A stretch of DNA of 64,000 bases from Paenibacillus sp. NFR01 (GTDB taxonomy: Bacteria > Bacillota > Bacilli > Paenibacillales > Paenibacillaceae): NCBI RefSeq assembly GCF_900111565.1, contig NZ_FOIK01000003.1, positions 62,001 to 126,000 on the forward strand, given 5' to 3'. Below are positions 44,204 to 52,646 of the stretch, piece by piece (positions within the stretch are counted from its first letter, which is position 1; each line of letters opens with the position of its first letter). The position numbers and the translations under genes are program-made. The notes beneath the pieces were generated by a model. It ran no database searches. It worked only from the letters and a program-made list of their open reading frames with translations, and had not been told where the DNA came from.

Positions 44204-44572
44204 ATGGGATTTTTTCCACCGCCGGGAGGCGGTCAAGGATTTCCGGGTTTCCCTGGCGGACCGGGAGGACCAGGGGGGCCAGGCGGATTCCCCGGAACCC
44301 CGGGAGGTGCACCGGCAGGCGTTCAAGCGCCGACGGCGCCTCCGCCCCAATTCGTGCCGCAAATGTCGGCTACCCCTTTTGCCATCGACCCCGGCACGAT
44401 CCGCCGCTGCCTGTTCCGCAACACCTACGTTTGGCTGAACAATGGCGAACAATTCTGGTTTTACCCGGTATTCGTCGGCCGTACTTCCGTTGGAGGGTTC
44501 CGATGGTTCGGCTTTTTCTGGGGATACTTCGGCATTGATTTGAATCGGATCGGATCGTTCACCTGTTTTTGA
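44204..44572 (+). CDS. Gly/Pro-rich small protein with conserved C-terminal domain
   Basis: A 122-residue protein. Residues 5-40 form a collagen-like Gly/Pro-rich segment (GFPGGPGGPGGPGG). The C-terminal 60 residues have a regular aromatic pattern: RRCLFRNTYVWLNNGEQFW, then VFVGRTSVGGFRWFGFF, ending GSFTCF. Similar small proteins occur in Bacillus and Paenibacillus under misleading transporter names; there is no membrane segment. A spore- or surface-associated role is possible but unproven. AAAGGAG precedes the ATG at 44204. Followed by a perfect terminator. Confidence 0.75.
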   Translation: MGFFPPPGGGQGFPGFPGGPGGPGGPGGFPGTPGGAPAGVQAPTAPPPQFVPQMSATPFAIDPGTIRRCLFRNTYVWLNNGEQFWFYPVFVGRTSVGGFRWFGFFWGYFGIDLNRIGSFTCF

Positions 44573-44582
44573 GAGAGAAAGC

Positions 44583-44617
44583 CAAAGAGAACAGCCCGCG
44601 GGCTGTTCTCTTTGTTG
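44583..44617. terminator. bidirectional terminator
   Basis: A perfect palindrome CAAAGAGAACAGCCC-GC-GGGCTGTTCTCTTTG with T and A tracts lies between the small protein and the convergent TetR gene. Confidence 0.92.
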
Positions 44618-44687
44618 TGTATCTTCACGAATCCAAGTCGCATAAAGCCGATCTTTACCGTTCGACTGTCCGGCCGATCGACAAACG

Positions 44688-45275
44688 TCACTTCCCGTTG
44701 TTTCTCACTACAATATCGCCTAATGTCGTCGAGTACAGGTGGGCGATTTGAACGGCCATTTCCTCGGGAGAGGTCTGTGCGCCTTCTTTTATCCAATAGA
44801 TCATCAAACCCAACAAAGCATAAGTTTCATAATAATTGACCGCTTCGGTATCGAACCAGATTCCATCCTTCAATTCGAGATCGTTGCGGCTGATGCTTTG
44901 GATGGTCTCGCAAAAAATATTTTGCGACCCCGGGATTAATTCGCCCATCAACATAAGCGAGAACACAAACTGGTGCTCACGAACAAATTTGAACAGGGGG
45001 ACAATACGGGCAGGATCGGCTAATGAAAACGTCTGGATCCCTTTGAAGCTATTTTTATATTGCTGAGCAAGCTCGTCTAAATAATCCCGGAAAATATCGG
45101 TTAATAGCTGAGCGCTTGTATTGTAATGGCCATAGAATGTTACCCGGTTGCAGCCGGCCATCTCGGCGATTTTGGTAATCGAGATATCCCCGAACGGATG
45201 CTCCTGCAAAAGCTCCAGCATCGCTTTCTTTAAATTGCTTCGCGTTCTTAGAACACGCTGGTCTTCCGTTGCCAC
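44688..45275 (-). CDS. TetR family regulator
   Basis: A 195-residue TetR-type protein. The helix-turn-helix reads ITKIAEMAGCNRVTFYGHYNTSAQLL; the C-terminal part is helical with conserved YYETYALLGLMIYWIKEG as in the regulators with a TetR_C_33-like domain. The start is GTG at 45275, ten bases after AAAGGCGGTG; an open frame to 45314 includes a TATACT that could be the gene promoter -10. Divergent from an SDR gene with a perfect palindrome between them. Confidence 0.87.
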   Translation of the reverse strand: MATEDQRVLRTRSNLKKAMLELLQEHPFGDISITKIAEMAGCNRVTFYGHYNTSAQLLTDIFRDYLDELAQQYKNSFKGIQTFSLADPARIVPLFKFVREHQFVFSLMLMGELIPGSQNIFCETIQSISRNDLELKDGIWFDTEAVNYYETYALLGLMIYWIKEGAQTSPEEMAVQIAHLYSTTLGDIVVRNNGK

Positions 45276-45351
45276 GTTACGTCTGCACCGCCTTTCTGCC
45301 ATAAAGTATACCATGGTTTGGTTGGGATACGAATGTCCGGCCTTCGCTCAT

Positions 45352-45381
45352 TTGACATTTACTTAAAATATTGATATTTTA
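45352..45381 (+). promoter_or_regulatory. promoter and perfect operator between tetR and SDR genes
   Basis: TTGACA (45352-45357) and TATTTT (45375-45380) are 17 bp apart. TAAAATAT-TG-ATATTTTA at 45364-45381 is a perfect 8-2-8 inverted repeat lying across the spacer and -10. Good candidate operator for the divergent TetR protein. Confidence 0.65.
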
Positions 45382-45468
45382 CATTTGTAGTATAACGCGG
45401 GAAATAACCGTTATACATCGCCCGGACAGATGAAGACACGATCTACAACAATATGGAGGTATACACAT

Positions 45469-46203
45469 ATGAAGCGATTGGAAGGTAAGATTGCGATTGT
45501 AACAGGTGCGGCTCAAGGTATGGGGGCGGCACACGCCAGACGTTTTGTCGCAGAAGGGGCTAAGGTCGTATTAACCGATTTAAACGAGGAAAAAGGGGCT
45601 GCACTCGTAAATGAGCTGGGTGCAAATGCCCTATTCGTAAAACAAGATGTGACAAGCGAAGAGGATTGGGCTGCTGTTATAGCCAAAACGGAAGAGAAAT
45701 TCGGTCCCGTGAATGTGCTGGTCAACAACGCAGGCATTACAATGGCTAAATCGATTCTGCAAACTTCTCTGGGAGAATATCGGAGAATTGTGGATATCAA
45801 TCAGGTCTCTGTATTTCTTGGCATGAAGTCCGTCATTCCTTCGATGCGCAAAGCGGGCGGTGGTTCAGTAGTCAATATTTCCTCGATCAACGGAATTGTC
45901 GGCGGTGCTATAGGCTATACGGATACGAAATTTGCTGTACGGGGCATGACTAAAGCAGCGGCTGTGGAATGTGCGCACTATGGCATTCGCGTGAACTCCG
46001 TGCATCCGGGCGTCATCGCGACGCCAATGGTTGTGCAAGAGGATACCAAGGCCGCAGTCGAGGAATTCGCCAAACACATTCCGATTAAACGGGTGGCGGA
46101 ACCGGAGGAAGTAACAAGCCTGGTGCTGTACTTAGCTTCGGATGAATCCAGCTATTCCACGGGCGCTGAATTTGTCGTGGATGGCGGCATTACTGCTGTC
46201 TAA
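45469..46203 (+). CDS. SDR family oxidoreductase
   Basis: A 244-residue classical short-chain dehydrogenase. TGAAQGMGAA is the cofactor motif, NNAG and ISSINGIVGGAIGYTDTKFA carry the Ser, Tyr and Lys catalytic residues, and the C-terminal TGAEFVVDGGITA is the classical ending. It resembles 3-alpha(or 20-beta)-hydroxysteroid dehydrogenase and other broad-range members, so the substrate is open. GGAGGT precedes the ATG at 45469. Probably repressed by the divergent TetR. Confidence 0.9.
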   Translation: MKRLEGKIAIVTGAAQGMGAAHARRFVAEGAKVVLTDLNEEKGAALVNELGANALFVKQDVTSEEDWAAVIAKTEEKFGPVNVLVNNAGITMAKSILQTSLGEYRRIVDINQVSVFLGMKSVIPSMRKAGGGSVVNISSINGIVGGAIGYTDTKFAVRGMTKAAAVECAHYGIRVNSVHPGVIATPMVVQEDTKAAVEEFAKHIPIKRVAEPEEVTSLVLYLASDESSYSTGAEFVVDGGITAV

Positions 46204-46240
46204 GCTTATTATGAAAGAATCCGTACGCTGAATAACAGCG

Positions 46241-46288
46241 GGCCTTCCTTAAGCCATGATGTATGGGCTGATGGGGAGGCCTTTTTTG
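46241..46288 (+). terminator. terminator of the SDR gene
   Basis: An 8-bp stem GGCCTTCC/GGGAGGCC with an inner AGCCAT/ATGGGCT stem is followed by six T. Confidence 0.8.
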
Positions 46289-46375
46289 AGCCCTTAGGAG
46301 CCCGTCCGGGGCCATGTCCTTCAGTTGAATTCCATGCTACACTTTAGGGTAGTGCCTTACTAGAGGAGGATGACC

Positions 46376-47500
46376 ATGAAGGAGAAGAACAACCTACATA
46401 CCTATTCCTTACCGGAATTACCCCATTTGAAAATCCACGGCAGAACCACGCCCAATCGGTCCCCGTTGACTTTGTTTTGGACAGGCAGCGCGCTCGAACT
46501 GAACGTGCAGGCCACCGAGCTTTGGGTGGAGATTGAAGCCGATTACGAGATGTATGAGCCGTGGATCAGCATTGTCATCAATGATGCGTCGGTGAGCAGA
46601 CAGATGGTGACGGCGGGACGGCATTGGATTCCGGTGTTCCGGGGCATGAACGCAAAGACGGTGAAGAATGTCCGCATTGTCTCCGAGGTTCAGGCGATGA
46701 GCGGGGATCCGGGCCGCCTGCTGCAGGTCCATGCCGTAAAGACGGATGGGAAGTTTAAGCCCGTTCAGGACAAGCCGTACAAAATCGAGTTCATCGGCGA
46801 CAGCATCACCTCGGGGGAGGGCGTCATCGGCGCTAAAGAGGAAGCCGACTGGATTCCGATGTGGTTCAGCGCCGTTCATAACTACACGGCCATGACGGCC
46901 AGAGCGCTGAATGCCGAGCATCGGGTCCTTTCGCAGAGCGGATGGGGCGTGCTGACGAGCTGGGATAACAATCCGCAGGCCAATCTTCCGCGATATTACG
47001 AGCAAGTCTGCGGGCTGTTGAGCGGCGAGCGGAACGAAGCTTTGGGCGCGAAGGGGCCTCATGATTTTGCAGCATGGCAGCCGGATGCGGTGGTGGTGAA
47101 CCTGGGGACGAATGACGATGGCGCTTTTCATAATCCGGAGTGGAGAGATCCGGCGAGCGGACGGGTCTATAAGCAGCGGCTAAATGAAGACGGCAGTTAC
47201 AACGCAGACGATCTGGCGGCCTTCGAGCAAGCAGCATGCGAATTCCTGATTACCCTCAGAAAAAACAACAAACACGCCCATATCGTCTGGGCCTACGGCA
47301 TGATTGGCATCCCGCTGATGCCGGCCATCTACCGTGCCGTGGATGCCTACGTGAAACAGACCGGCGACCGTAATGTTTCTGTTTTTCAAATGCCCAACAT
47401 GACGGGGGAAACGATAGGCGCCAGAAGCCATCCGGGCGTTTTGGCCCATGAACAAGCGGCCGAAGCCTTGGCAGGGTACCTGAAAGGAATCCTGGGTTAA
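46376..47500 (+). CDS. SGNH/GDSL-type esterase with N-terminal CE2-like domain
   Basis: A 374-residue esterase without a signal peptide. GDSITSGEG holds the catalytic Ser143; NLGTNDDG and HPGVLAHEQAAEAL carry the further SGNH residues and the catalytic His. The N-terminal beta-sandwich (about 1-130) plus SGNH arrangement is that of carbohydrate esterase family 2, which removes acetyl groups from glycans. The ATG at 46376 is preferred, as AGGAGG overlaps the one at 46370. A cytosolic location would imply action on imported oligosaccharides. Confidence 0.82.
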   Translation: MKEKNNLHTYSLPELPHLKIHGRTTPNRSPLTLFWTGSALELNVQATELWVEIEADYEMYEPWISIVINDASVSRQMVTAGRHWIPVFRGMNAKTVKNVRIVSEVQAMSGDPGRLLQVHAVKTDGKFKPVQDKPYKIEFIGDSITSGEGVIGAKEEADWIPMWFSAVHNYTAMTARALNAEHRVLSQSGWGVLTSWDNNPQANLPRYYEQVCGLLSGERNEALGAKGPHDFAAWQPDAVVVNLGTNDDGAFHNPEWRDPASGRVYKQRLNEDGSYNADDLAAFEQAACEFLITLRKNNKHAHIVWAYGMIGIPLMPAIYRAVDAYVKQTGDRNVSVFQMPNMTGETIGARSHPGVLAHEQAAEALAGYLKGILG

Positions 47501-47622
47501 GCCACACGTGCCGAGCAATAGGAGATAAATGATCGACCGAAGAGACAGCCTCAAAAAGATCGTGTATCCCAAAAATAAATGGGTTATACTCTTATGTAGA
47601 AAATCAAAGGCAATGTAACCTT

Positions 47623-47664
47623 AGGGTTCAACCTCGCTGCGAAGTGTGGGTTGGGCCCTTTTTG
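47623..47664 (+). terminator. leader terminator/attenuator before the nucleotidyltransferase gene
   Basis: An 11-bp stem (AGGGTTCAACC with GGTTGGGCCCT, two G-U pairs) runs into TTTTT, only 30 bases before the start codon at 47693 and well within its leader, so it attenuates rather than ends a transcript. A TATACT at 47585-47590 may be the -10. Start-stop pairs ATGTAG (47594) and ATGTAA (47613) lie just ahead of the stem. Confidence 0.65.
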
Positions 47665-47692
47665 CATTTCCGGAATTCAAGGAGGAATTGGC

Positions 47693-48469
47693 ATGGACAG
47701 AAAAGAATTGCTGTTGGAGCGGTTAAATGAAATCGGCAGAACGCTTGAACGTAAGGGCGGCGCGCTTGTGCTGCTGGGCGTCGGTTCTGTTGGGGTCGAG
47801 ACCGCGCGGATGGATGAATATTCGGATTTGGACTTTTTTGTGATCGTGGAGCCGGGGATGAAGGACCGGTATATCGACCGGCTGGATTGGCTCGAAGATA
47901 CGCACCCGCTGGCCTACGCCTTCAAAAACTCCGATGTCGGGTACAAGGTGCTGTTTGAGGATGGGATCTTTGCGGAATATGCGGTATTTGAGGAACGGGA
48001 GCTGGCAACCGCCGCATATACCGAAGGCCGGATCGTATGGAAGGAAGCGCGGTATGACAATACGGCTATTGCAAAACCGGCCGCTCCGCTGCCCAGCCAA
48101 AAGCAAGATTCCCTGGACCACCCGCTGGGCGAGGCTTTAACCAATCTGTACGTGGGGCTTGGCCGTTATGCCCGGGAGGAGCGCCTGTCGGCAGTGAGGT
48201 TTATTCAAGGACACGCGATAGACCGGATACTGTCAGTGCTGCATCTGCTGGAGCCGGAAGTCGATTATTATCCTGACCCGTTTGGCAACGAGCGGAGGCT
48301 GGAGAAGCGATTCCCCGGTTTTGCGGCTAAGCTCGGCGATATGATCCAGGGCTATGACCGGGTTCCCGAGTCGGCCCTGTGCATTCTGGCATTTCTGGAG
48401 GAAGTATACCCGGTCAATCAAAGATTAAGCGAGGAGATTCGCCGGCTGGCCGGGCGGATTCGCGGATAG
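47693..48469 (+). CDS. nucleotidyltransferase (possible aminoglycoside/lincosamide type)
   Basis: A 258-residue protein with the polymerase-beta nucleotidyltransferase core: GVGSVGVETARMDEYSDLDFFV gives the GS motif (31-32) and the metal-binding acidic residues Asp45 and Asp47. The C-terminal half is a helical domain of unknown role. Such proteins include drug-modifying enzymes and regulatory uridylyltransferases; low similarity to known lnu or ant genes means resistance is only a possibility. AAGGAGG precedes the ATG. Followed after 13 bp by a P-loop kinase gene. Confidence 0.75.
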   Translation: MDRKELLLERLNEIGRTLERKGGALVLLGVGSVGVETARMDEYSDLDFFVIVEPGMKDRYIDRLDWLEDTHPLAYAFKNSDVGYKVLFEDGIFAEYAVFEERELATAAYTEGRIVWKEARYDNTAIAKPAAPLPSQKQDSLDHPLGEALTNLYVGLGRYAREERLSAVRFIQGHAIDRILSVLHLLEPEVDYYPDPFGNERRLEKRFPGFAAKLGDMIQGYDRVPESALCILAFLEEVYPVNQRLSEEIRRLAGRIRG

Positions 48470-48482
48470 GAGGAAGCATAGG

Positions 48483-49022
48483 ATGGGGGAAGTCGCAGGG
48501 TTGCAGCATTTGCTCGGTCTGGAACCGGAGCCGGATCAACCCGTAGTCGTGCTTATGTGCGGAATTGCGGGATCGGGCAAAACCACTTTTTCGCAAAATA
48601 TAGCGGAGACGCTCGGTTACGCCCGGCTATCGATTGACGAAGAGGTCTGGGCGGTGAACGGTCGGTACGGGATCGACTATCCCACTGAACAGTACAGGGA
48701 GCATTTGAACAGGGCTCATTTAAGGCTGCACCAGAAGATCGCAGAGTGCATTCAAGAGAAGCGGCATGTGATAGTGGACTCCAGCTTCTGGAGAAAGTCG
48801 GAACGGGATCGCTACAAGCAGCTTGTCGAACAAGCGGGCGGCCAATGGAGGCTCATCTATCTGAAGGTTGATCCGGGCGAGCTCCGAAGAAGGCTGAAAA
48901 TCCGCAGCGAACGGTTCGATGCGAATGCCGCTTTTACAATTACAGAGGAGATGCTAACTGCGTTTATCCAGGGGTTCGAGGAGCCGAGGGGCGAAGGAGA
49001 GATTGTGATCGAGAATCAGTAA
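48483..49022 (+). CDS. P-loop kinase (AAA_33 type)
   Basis: A 179-residue ATPase/kinase. GIAGSGKTTFSQNIAETLGY is Walker A (27-35), followed by the LSIDEEVW acidic region, an HVIVDSSFWRKSERDRY segment and RLIYLKVDPGELRRRLKIRSERF, which resembles lid residues of chloramphenicol phosphotransferase, zeta-toxin and shikimate-kinase-like enzymes. The substrate is unknown; the pairing with a nucleotidyltransferase gene suggests a common small-molecule or drug modification role. Confidence 0.8.
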   Translation: MGEVAGLQHLLGLEPEPDQPVVVLMCGIAGSGKTTFSQNIAETLGYARLSIDEEVWAVNGRYGIDYPTEQYREHLNRAHLRLHQKIAECIQEKRHVIVDSSFWRKSERDRYKQLVEQAGGQWRLIYLKVDPGELRRRLKIRSERFDANAAFTITEEMLTAFIQGFEEPRGEGEIVIENQ

Positions 49023-49050
49023 GACAATCCAGCTCGCCAAATAGAGATCA

Positions 49051-49083
49051 AACAGGGGATCATCCGTAGGGTGATCTTCTGTT
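49051..49083 (+). terminator. terminator-like hairpin
   Basis: A 12-bp stem AACAGGGGATCA/TGATCTTCTGTT (two G-U pairs) lies 29 bases after the kinase gene. No T tract follows, so termination strength is uncertain. Confidence 0.5.
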
Positions 49084-49113
49084 CGTGCGGGCCTGATATT
49101 TCAATTTTTTGGA

Positions 49114-49300
49114 TTGACGTATTTTGGGAATGGTAGTAATATTAAACCAAAGTAAAAACCTTTAAACTTTTGTAAAGTTTATTTACAGTCATATTATAGG
49201 CAAACCTGACATAAAACGTACGGTTTTCAATGCAATCTAGAACTGACATGAGCAAAGCAGATTTTTTATTTAGCCCAAAAGTTAAAACGTTTAAACTTTT
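49114..49300 (+). promoter_or_regulatory. promoter region with two palindromic operators of the glycan operon
   Basis: TTGACG (49114-49119) and TAATAT (49137-49142) are 17 bp apart. AAACTTT-TGT-AAAGTTT at 49164-49180 is a perfect inverted repeat just after the start of transcription. A second, near-perfect palindrome spans 49277-49300 with the centre AAACGTTT, which resembles LacI/CcpA-type boxes. A further TTGTAA/TATTAT pair (49170-49197) overlaps the first operator. This fits autoregulation by the LacI gene at 49325 and perhaps catabolite control. Confidence 0.65.
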
Positions 49301-49324
49301 AGGGCGATGGAGGTATACGTGTAA

Positions 49325-50314
49325 ATGAACATTCATGATGTAGCCAAAAGGTCGGGACTCTCGATCGTGACCGTATCGCGGGTGCTTAACAATTCGCCTT
49401 CAGTACGCGAATCCAACCGGAAGAAAGTGCTTCAAGCGATGGAGGAATTGAATTATCAGCCCAATTCGGCAGCGCGCAGCCTTGTCCGCGGCAAGACGGG
49501 AGTCATCGGGATGTCGATAACCAACTTTAACGACTCCTTCTATGACCGCGTGATTCGCGTGGTGAACCGGAAGCTGGCCGAGCAGGGTTACTTCCTGGCT
49601 TTGTCCATCGCCGAGAATGAGGATGAAGGCGCTAATTTCTTGTTTCAGAAGGACCGCGTCGACGGGATCATCCTGCTCTCCCCACTGGAGGAGAAGGCCT
49701 ATGTAGAGGAATTGAAGCGAAAAAGCATTCCATTCGTGCTGCTGGATAACCAGTTCCAGCATGAGGATGTGCCGAGCGTAATCGTCGACAACTATCAAGG
49801 CGGGTATGAGGCGACCAAGCACTTAATCGGTCTTGGACACACGCAAATCGCCTACATCGGCGGTCCTTCGGTGTTCCTGAGCGTAGCCGAGCGGAGACGG
49901 GGTTATATCCAGGCGCTGGAGGAAGCGGGGTTAACGCCTTTCGGGACGGATTACTGCGGGTTTACGGTCAGCGGCGGCTATGAGGTAGCCAAGCGATGGA
50001 TCCGGGAAGATAAGCTGCCGACCGCTTTCTTTTCCGGAGACGACTTTATTGCGCTCGGGGTGGTTCAGGCTCTGCGCGAAGAGGGGATCCGTGTACCGCA
50101 TGATATCTCGGTTGTCGGCTTCGACGACCAGCAGTTTGTAGGCGAGTTTTACCCGCGGCTGACGACGGTCAGACAGCCTGAAGCGCAAATGGGCAGCATC
50201 GGCGTTGATTTGCTGCTGAAATCCATCAATGGGGAGGTGATGTCGTCCGCTGTAACGAAGCTCGCTCCCCAGCTTCTCGTGCGTGAATCCACCGCTTCTG
50301 TAAGATTAACCTGA
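49325..50314 (+). CDS. LacI family regulator of the glycan operon
   Basis: A 329-residue LacI/GalR protein. The DNA-binding part reads NIHDVAKRSGLSIVTVSRVLNNSPSVRESNRKKV with the hinge LNYQPNSAARSLVRGKTG, and the periplasmic-binding-like C-terminal domain follows (VIGMSITNF ... VVGFDDQQFVGEFYPRLTTVRQP). AGGAGG-type site GGAGG precedes the ATG. First gene of a seven-gene operon; two palindromes upstream are its likely operators. The inducer is probably a sugar or sugar phosphate from the pathway below. Confidence 0.93.
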   Translation: MNIHDVAKRSGLSIVTVSRVLNNSPSVRESNRKKVLQAMEELNYQPNSAARSLVRGKTGVIGMSITNFNDSFYDRVIRVVNRKLAEQGYFLALSIAENEDEGANFLFQKDRVDGIILLSPLEEKAYVEELKRKSIPFVLLDNQFQHEDVPSVIVDNYQGGYEATKHLIGLGHTQIAYIGGPSVFLSVAERRRGYIQALEEAGLTPFGTDYCGFTVSGGYEVAKRWIREDKLPTAFFSGDDFIALGVVQALREEGIRVPHDISVVGFDDQQFVGEFYPRLTTVRQPEAQMGSIGVDLLLKSINGEVMSSAVTKLAPQLLVRESTASVRLT

Positions 50315-50334
50315 ATAGTAGGAGTGAACGGTCC

Positions 50335-51300
50335 GTGAAGTATTTTTTGGGAGTGGATGCAGGGGGCAGTAAAACGTACGCCATGATTGCAAATGAAGAG
50401 GGAAAGGTCATCGGTCTGGGCCGGGGCGGAAACGGGAACCACCAAAAGAACCGCCAGCAGGCGGAAGACAGTTTGCGGCAGGCGGTATCGGGAGCGCTTA
50501 CAGCAGCAGGACTGACCAAAGACCAGCTGGAATTTGCCTGGTTCGGCCTAGCCGGAGCGGACAGGGAGGCTGATTTTCGGATTTTACGACCCATCATCAG
50601 CGGTCTCGCGCTTCCCCGGACGGAGATTTCCTGCGATACCTGGAATGCGCTCCGGTCAGGAACAGAGAAGAGCTATGGGGTCGTGCTGATTTGCGGATCG
50701 GGCGTGAACTGCGCCGGAAAGAATCCGGATAGAGCGACGTACCAGTGCGGCGGCTTCGGCTACCGGTTCGGCGATTTCGGCGGCGGTTATGATCTAAGCC
50801 TGGAGGTATTCCGCAGTGTTCTCCGCTCGGATGAAGGAAGAGAGAAAAAGACGGTTCTGACCGAGCGTTTAACGGATTTGCTGGGCTACTCCACGGTCGC
50901 GGAACTAAGGGAGGATTACCTGGACCATTTCCGGGAATTGCCGCCCCATATCGCCGAGCTGCTGTTTCAAGCGGCAGATGAAGGGGACACGGTTGCCATT
51001 GGCCTGCTGATGAAGCAGGGGGATGAGCTGGGCTTGGCCGCGGCCGCGACGATCCAGCAGTTGGGGATGGAGAAGGATACCTTCGACGTTGTGCTTGCGG
51101 GCAGCCTGCTAACCAAGGGCGACCGCTCGGGTATCATCCGCCGCGCCATTGAGCTGCGAGTGGAGCAGGCGGCTCCGAACGGGACGTTAAGGCTCCTAAC
51201 CCGCGAGCCGGTAGTCGGGTCAGTCGTGCTGGCGATGGAACACAGCGGTATTCATGTCGGTCACGAAGTGCTGGATCGTCTGTCGCTGCAGCAAGTCTAA
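50335..51300 (+). CDS. BadF/BadG/BcrA/BcrD-family sugar kinase
   Basis: A 321-residue ASKHA-type kinase. FLGVDAGGSKTYAMI is the phosphate-1 motif, WFGLAGADRE and ICGSGVNCAG the following adenosine/phosphate motifs, and GFGYRFGDFGGGYDLS a conserved loop. The family includes N-acetylglucosamine kinase and other sugar kinases. GTG start after AGGAGTG. Placed between the LacI gene and a GH4 phospho-glycosidase, it probably phosphorylates an imported oligosaccharide, giving GH4 its 6-phospho substrate. Confidence 0.87.
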   Translation: MKYFLGVDAGGSKTYAMIANEEGKVIGLGRGGNGNHQKNRQQAEDSLRQAVSGALTAAGLTKDQLEFAWFGLAGADREADFRILRPIISGLALPRTEISCDTWNALRSGTEKSYGVVLICGSGVNCAGKNPDRATYQCGGFGYRFGDFGGGYDLSLEVFRSVLRSDEGREKKTVLTERLTDLLGYSTVAELREDYLDHFRELPPHIAELLFQAADEGDTVAIGLLMKQGDELGLAAAATIQQLGMEKDTFDVVLAGSLLTKGDRSGIIRRAIELRVEQAAPNGTLRLLTREPVVGSVVLAMEHSGIHVGHEVLDRLSLQQV

Positions 51301-51324
51301 ACAAAAACGAAGGAAGGGTCTGTT

Positions 51325-52623
51325 ATGAAGCAATCACTCAAGCTGGTCGTCATCGGAGCGGGATCCTCGTATACGCCGGAGCTTATGGAGGGCATCATCC
51401 TGCATCATAAAGAGCTTCCGGTCGGCGAAGTATGGCTGGTCGACATTGAAGCGGGGCGGGAAAAGCTGCATACGATTGCGGAGCTGAGCAAGCGTATGGT
51501 TGCGGGGTCCGGCCTGCCGATTACCGTCGTCGAGACGCTTAACCGCAGGGAAGCCATTGCCGGCGCAGACTTTGTCTGCACGCAAATCCGGGTCGGCATG
51601 CTGGAAGCGCGCAAATGGGACGAACGGATTCCGCTTCGGTACAATGTCATCGGGCAGGAGACGACCGGTCCCGGAGGAATGATGAAGGGCCTGCGGACGA
51701 TCCCGGTCATTCTGGATATTTGCAAGGATATGGAGGAGCTGGCTCCGGATGCCTGGTTGCTGAATTTCACGAATCCGGCCGGCATGGTGACCGAAGCGGT
51801 TCACAAATATTCCTCCGTCAAAAGCGTAGGCCTGTGCAATTCGCCGATCGGCTTTCAAAAGTGGCTCTCCGAATTCTTCGGGCTGCCCATGGAGAAGATC
51901 TACGCGGAGTTTGTCGGGATCAACCACCTGCACTGGGTATCCGACGTCGTGATCGACGGCGAAAGTAAGCTGCAGGAGCTGATTGATTATCCCCAAAGCT
52001 ATAAAGCCAGCAACGTGCCGTTCGACTCCTGGGACCATCGGTTCCTCAAGGGCCTGCAAGCGATACCTTCCTACTACTTGAGTTACTACTACATGACGGA
52101 CACGATGCTCGCGGAAGAGAAGGAAGCGGTGGCCACGACCGGCTCGCGCGCCGAAGTGGTGAAGAAGGTGGAGGAAGAGCTGTTCGAGCTGTACCGGGAC
52201 GAAAGACTGCAGGAGAAGCCGAAGCAGCTGGAGCAGCGCGGCGGGGCTTACTACTCGGAGGCGGCCGTGCTGCTGATGCGCTCCATTTATAATGATGCCC
52301 GGGATATCCAGACCCTGAATGTAAGGAACAACGGAATCATCGGCTTCCTGCCGGACGATGCCTCGATTGAAGTGAACTGCATCGTCACCAAACAAGGCCC
52401 GCTTCCGGTTCCGCTGCGCCGTATTCCGCCTTCCGTCAAAGGTCTGCTGGCTGCGGTCAAGCAGTACGAGAGCCTCACGATTGAGGCGGCCGTCCATGGG
52501 GACCGGGACATCGCCCTGCAGGCGATGGTCCATCATCCGCTGGTGCCTTCGGTCACCGTCGCCGAGCAGCTGCTGGATGAGATGCTGGAGAAAAACAAAC
52601 CGTTTTTGCCGCTGTTTCACTAA
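51325..52623 (+). CDS. GH4 family 6-phospho-beta-glucosidase-like enzyme
   Basis: A 432-residue NAD- and metal-dependent glycosidase of family GH4. GAGSSYTPELM at 11-21 binds NAD; NFTNPAGMVTEAV, SVGLCNSPIG (Cys171) and GINHLHW (His201) supply the metal and catalytic site. This pattern fits the 6-phospho-beta-glucosidase branch (BglT/CelF) rather than LplD or MelA. The mechanism oxidises C3 and eliminates the aglycone. Its usual substrate comes from a PTS; here no PTS gene is present, and the upstream kinase may supply the phosphate. Confidence 0.9.
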   Translation: MKQSLKLVVIGAGSSYTPELMEGIILHHKELPVGEVWLVDIEAGREKLHTIAELSKRMVAGSGLPITVVETLNRREAIAGADFVCTQIRVGMLEARKWDERIPLRYNVIGQETTGPGGMMKGLRTIPVILDICKDMEELAPDAWLLNFTNPAGMVTEAVHKYSSVKSVGLCNSPIGFQKWLSEFFGLPMEKIYAEFVGINHLHWVSDVVIDGESKLQELIDYPQSYKASNVPFDSWDHRFLKGLQAIPSYYLSYYYMTDTMLAEEKEAVATTGSRAEVVKKVEEELFELYRDERLQEKPKQLEQRGGAYYSEAAVLLMRSIYNDARDIQTLNVRNNGIIGFLPDDASIEVNCIVTKQGPLPVPLRRIPPSVKGLLAAVKQYESLTIEAAVHGDRDIALQAMVHHPLVPSVTVAEQLLDEMLEKNKPFLPLFH

Positions 52624-52646
52624 TGCCCCAGGAGGAGGAAAACCGG

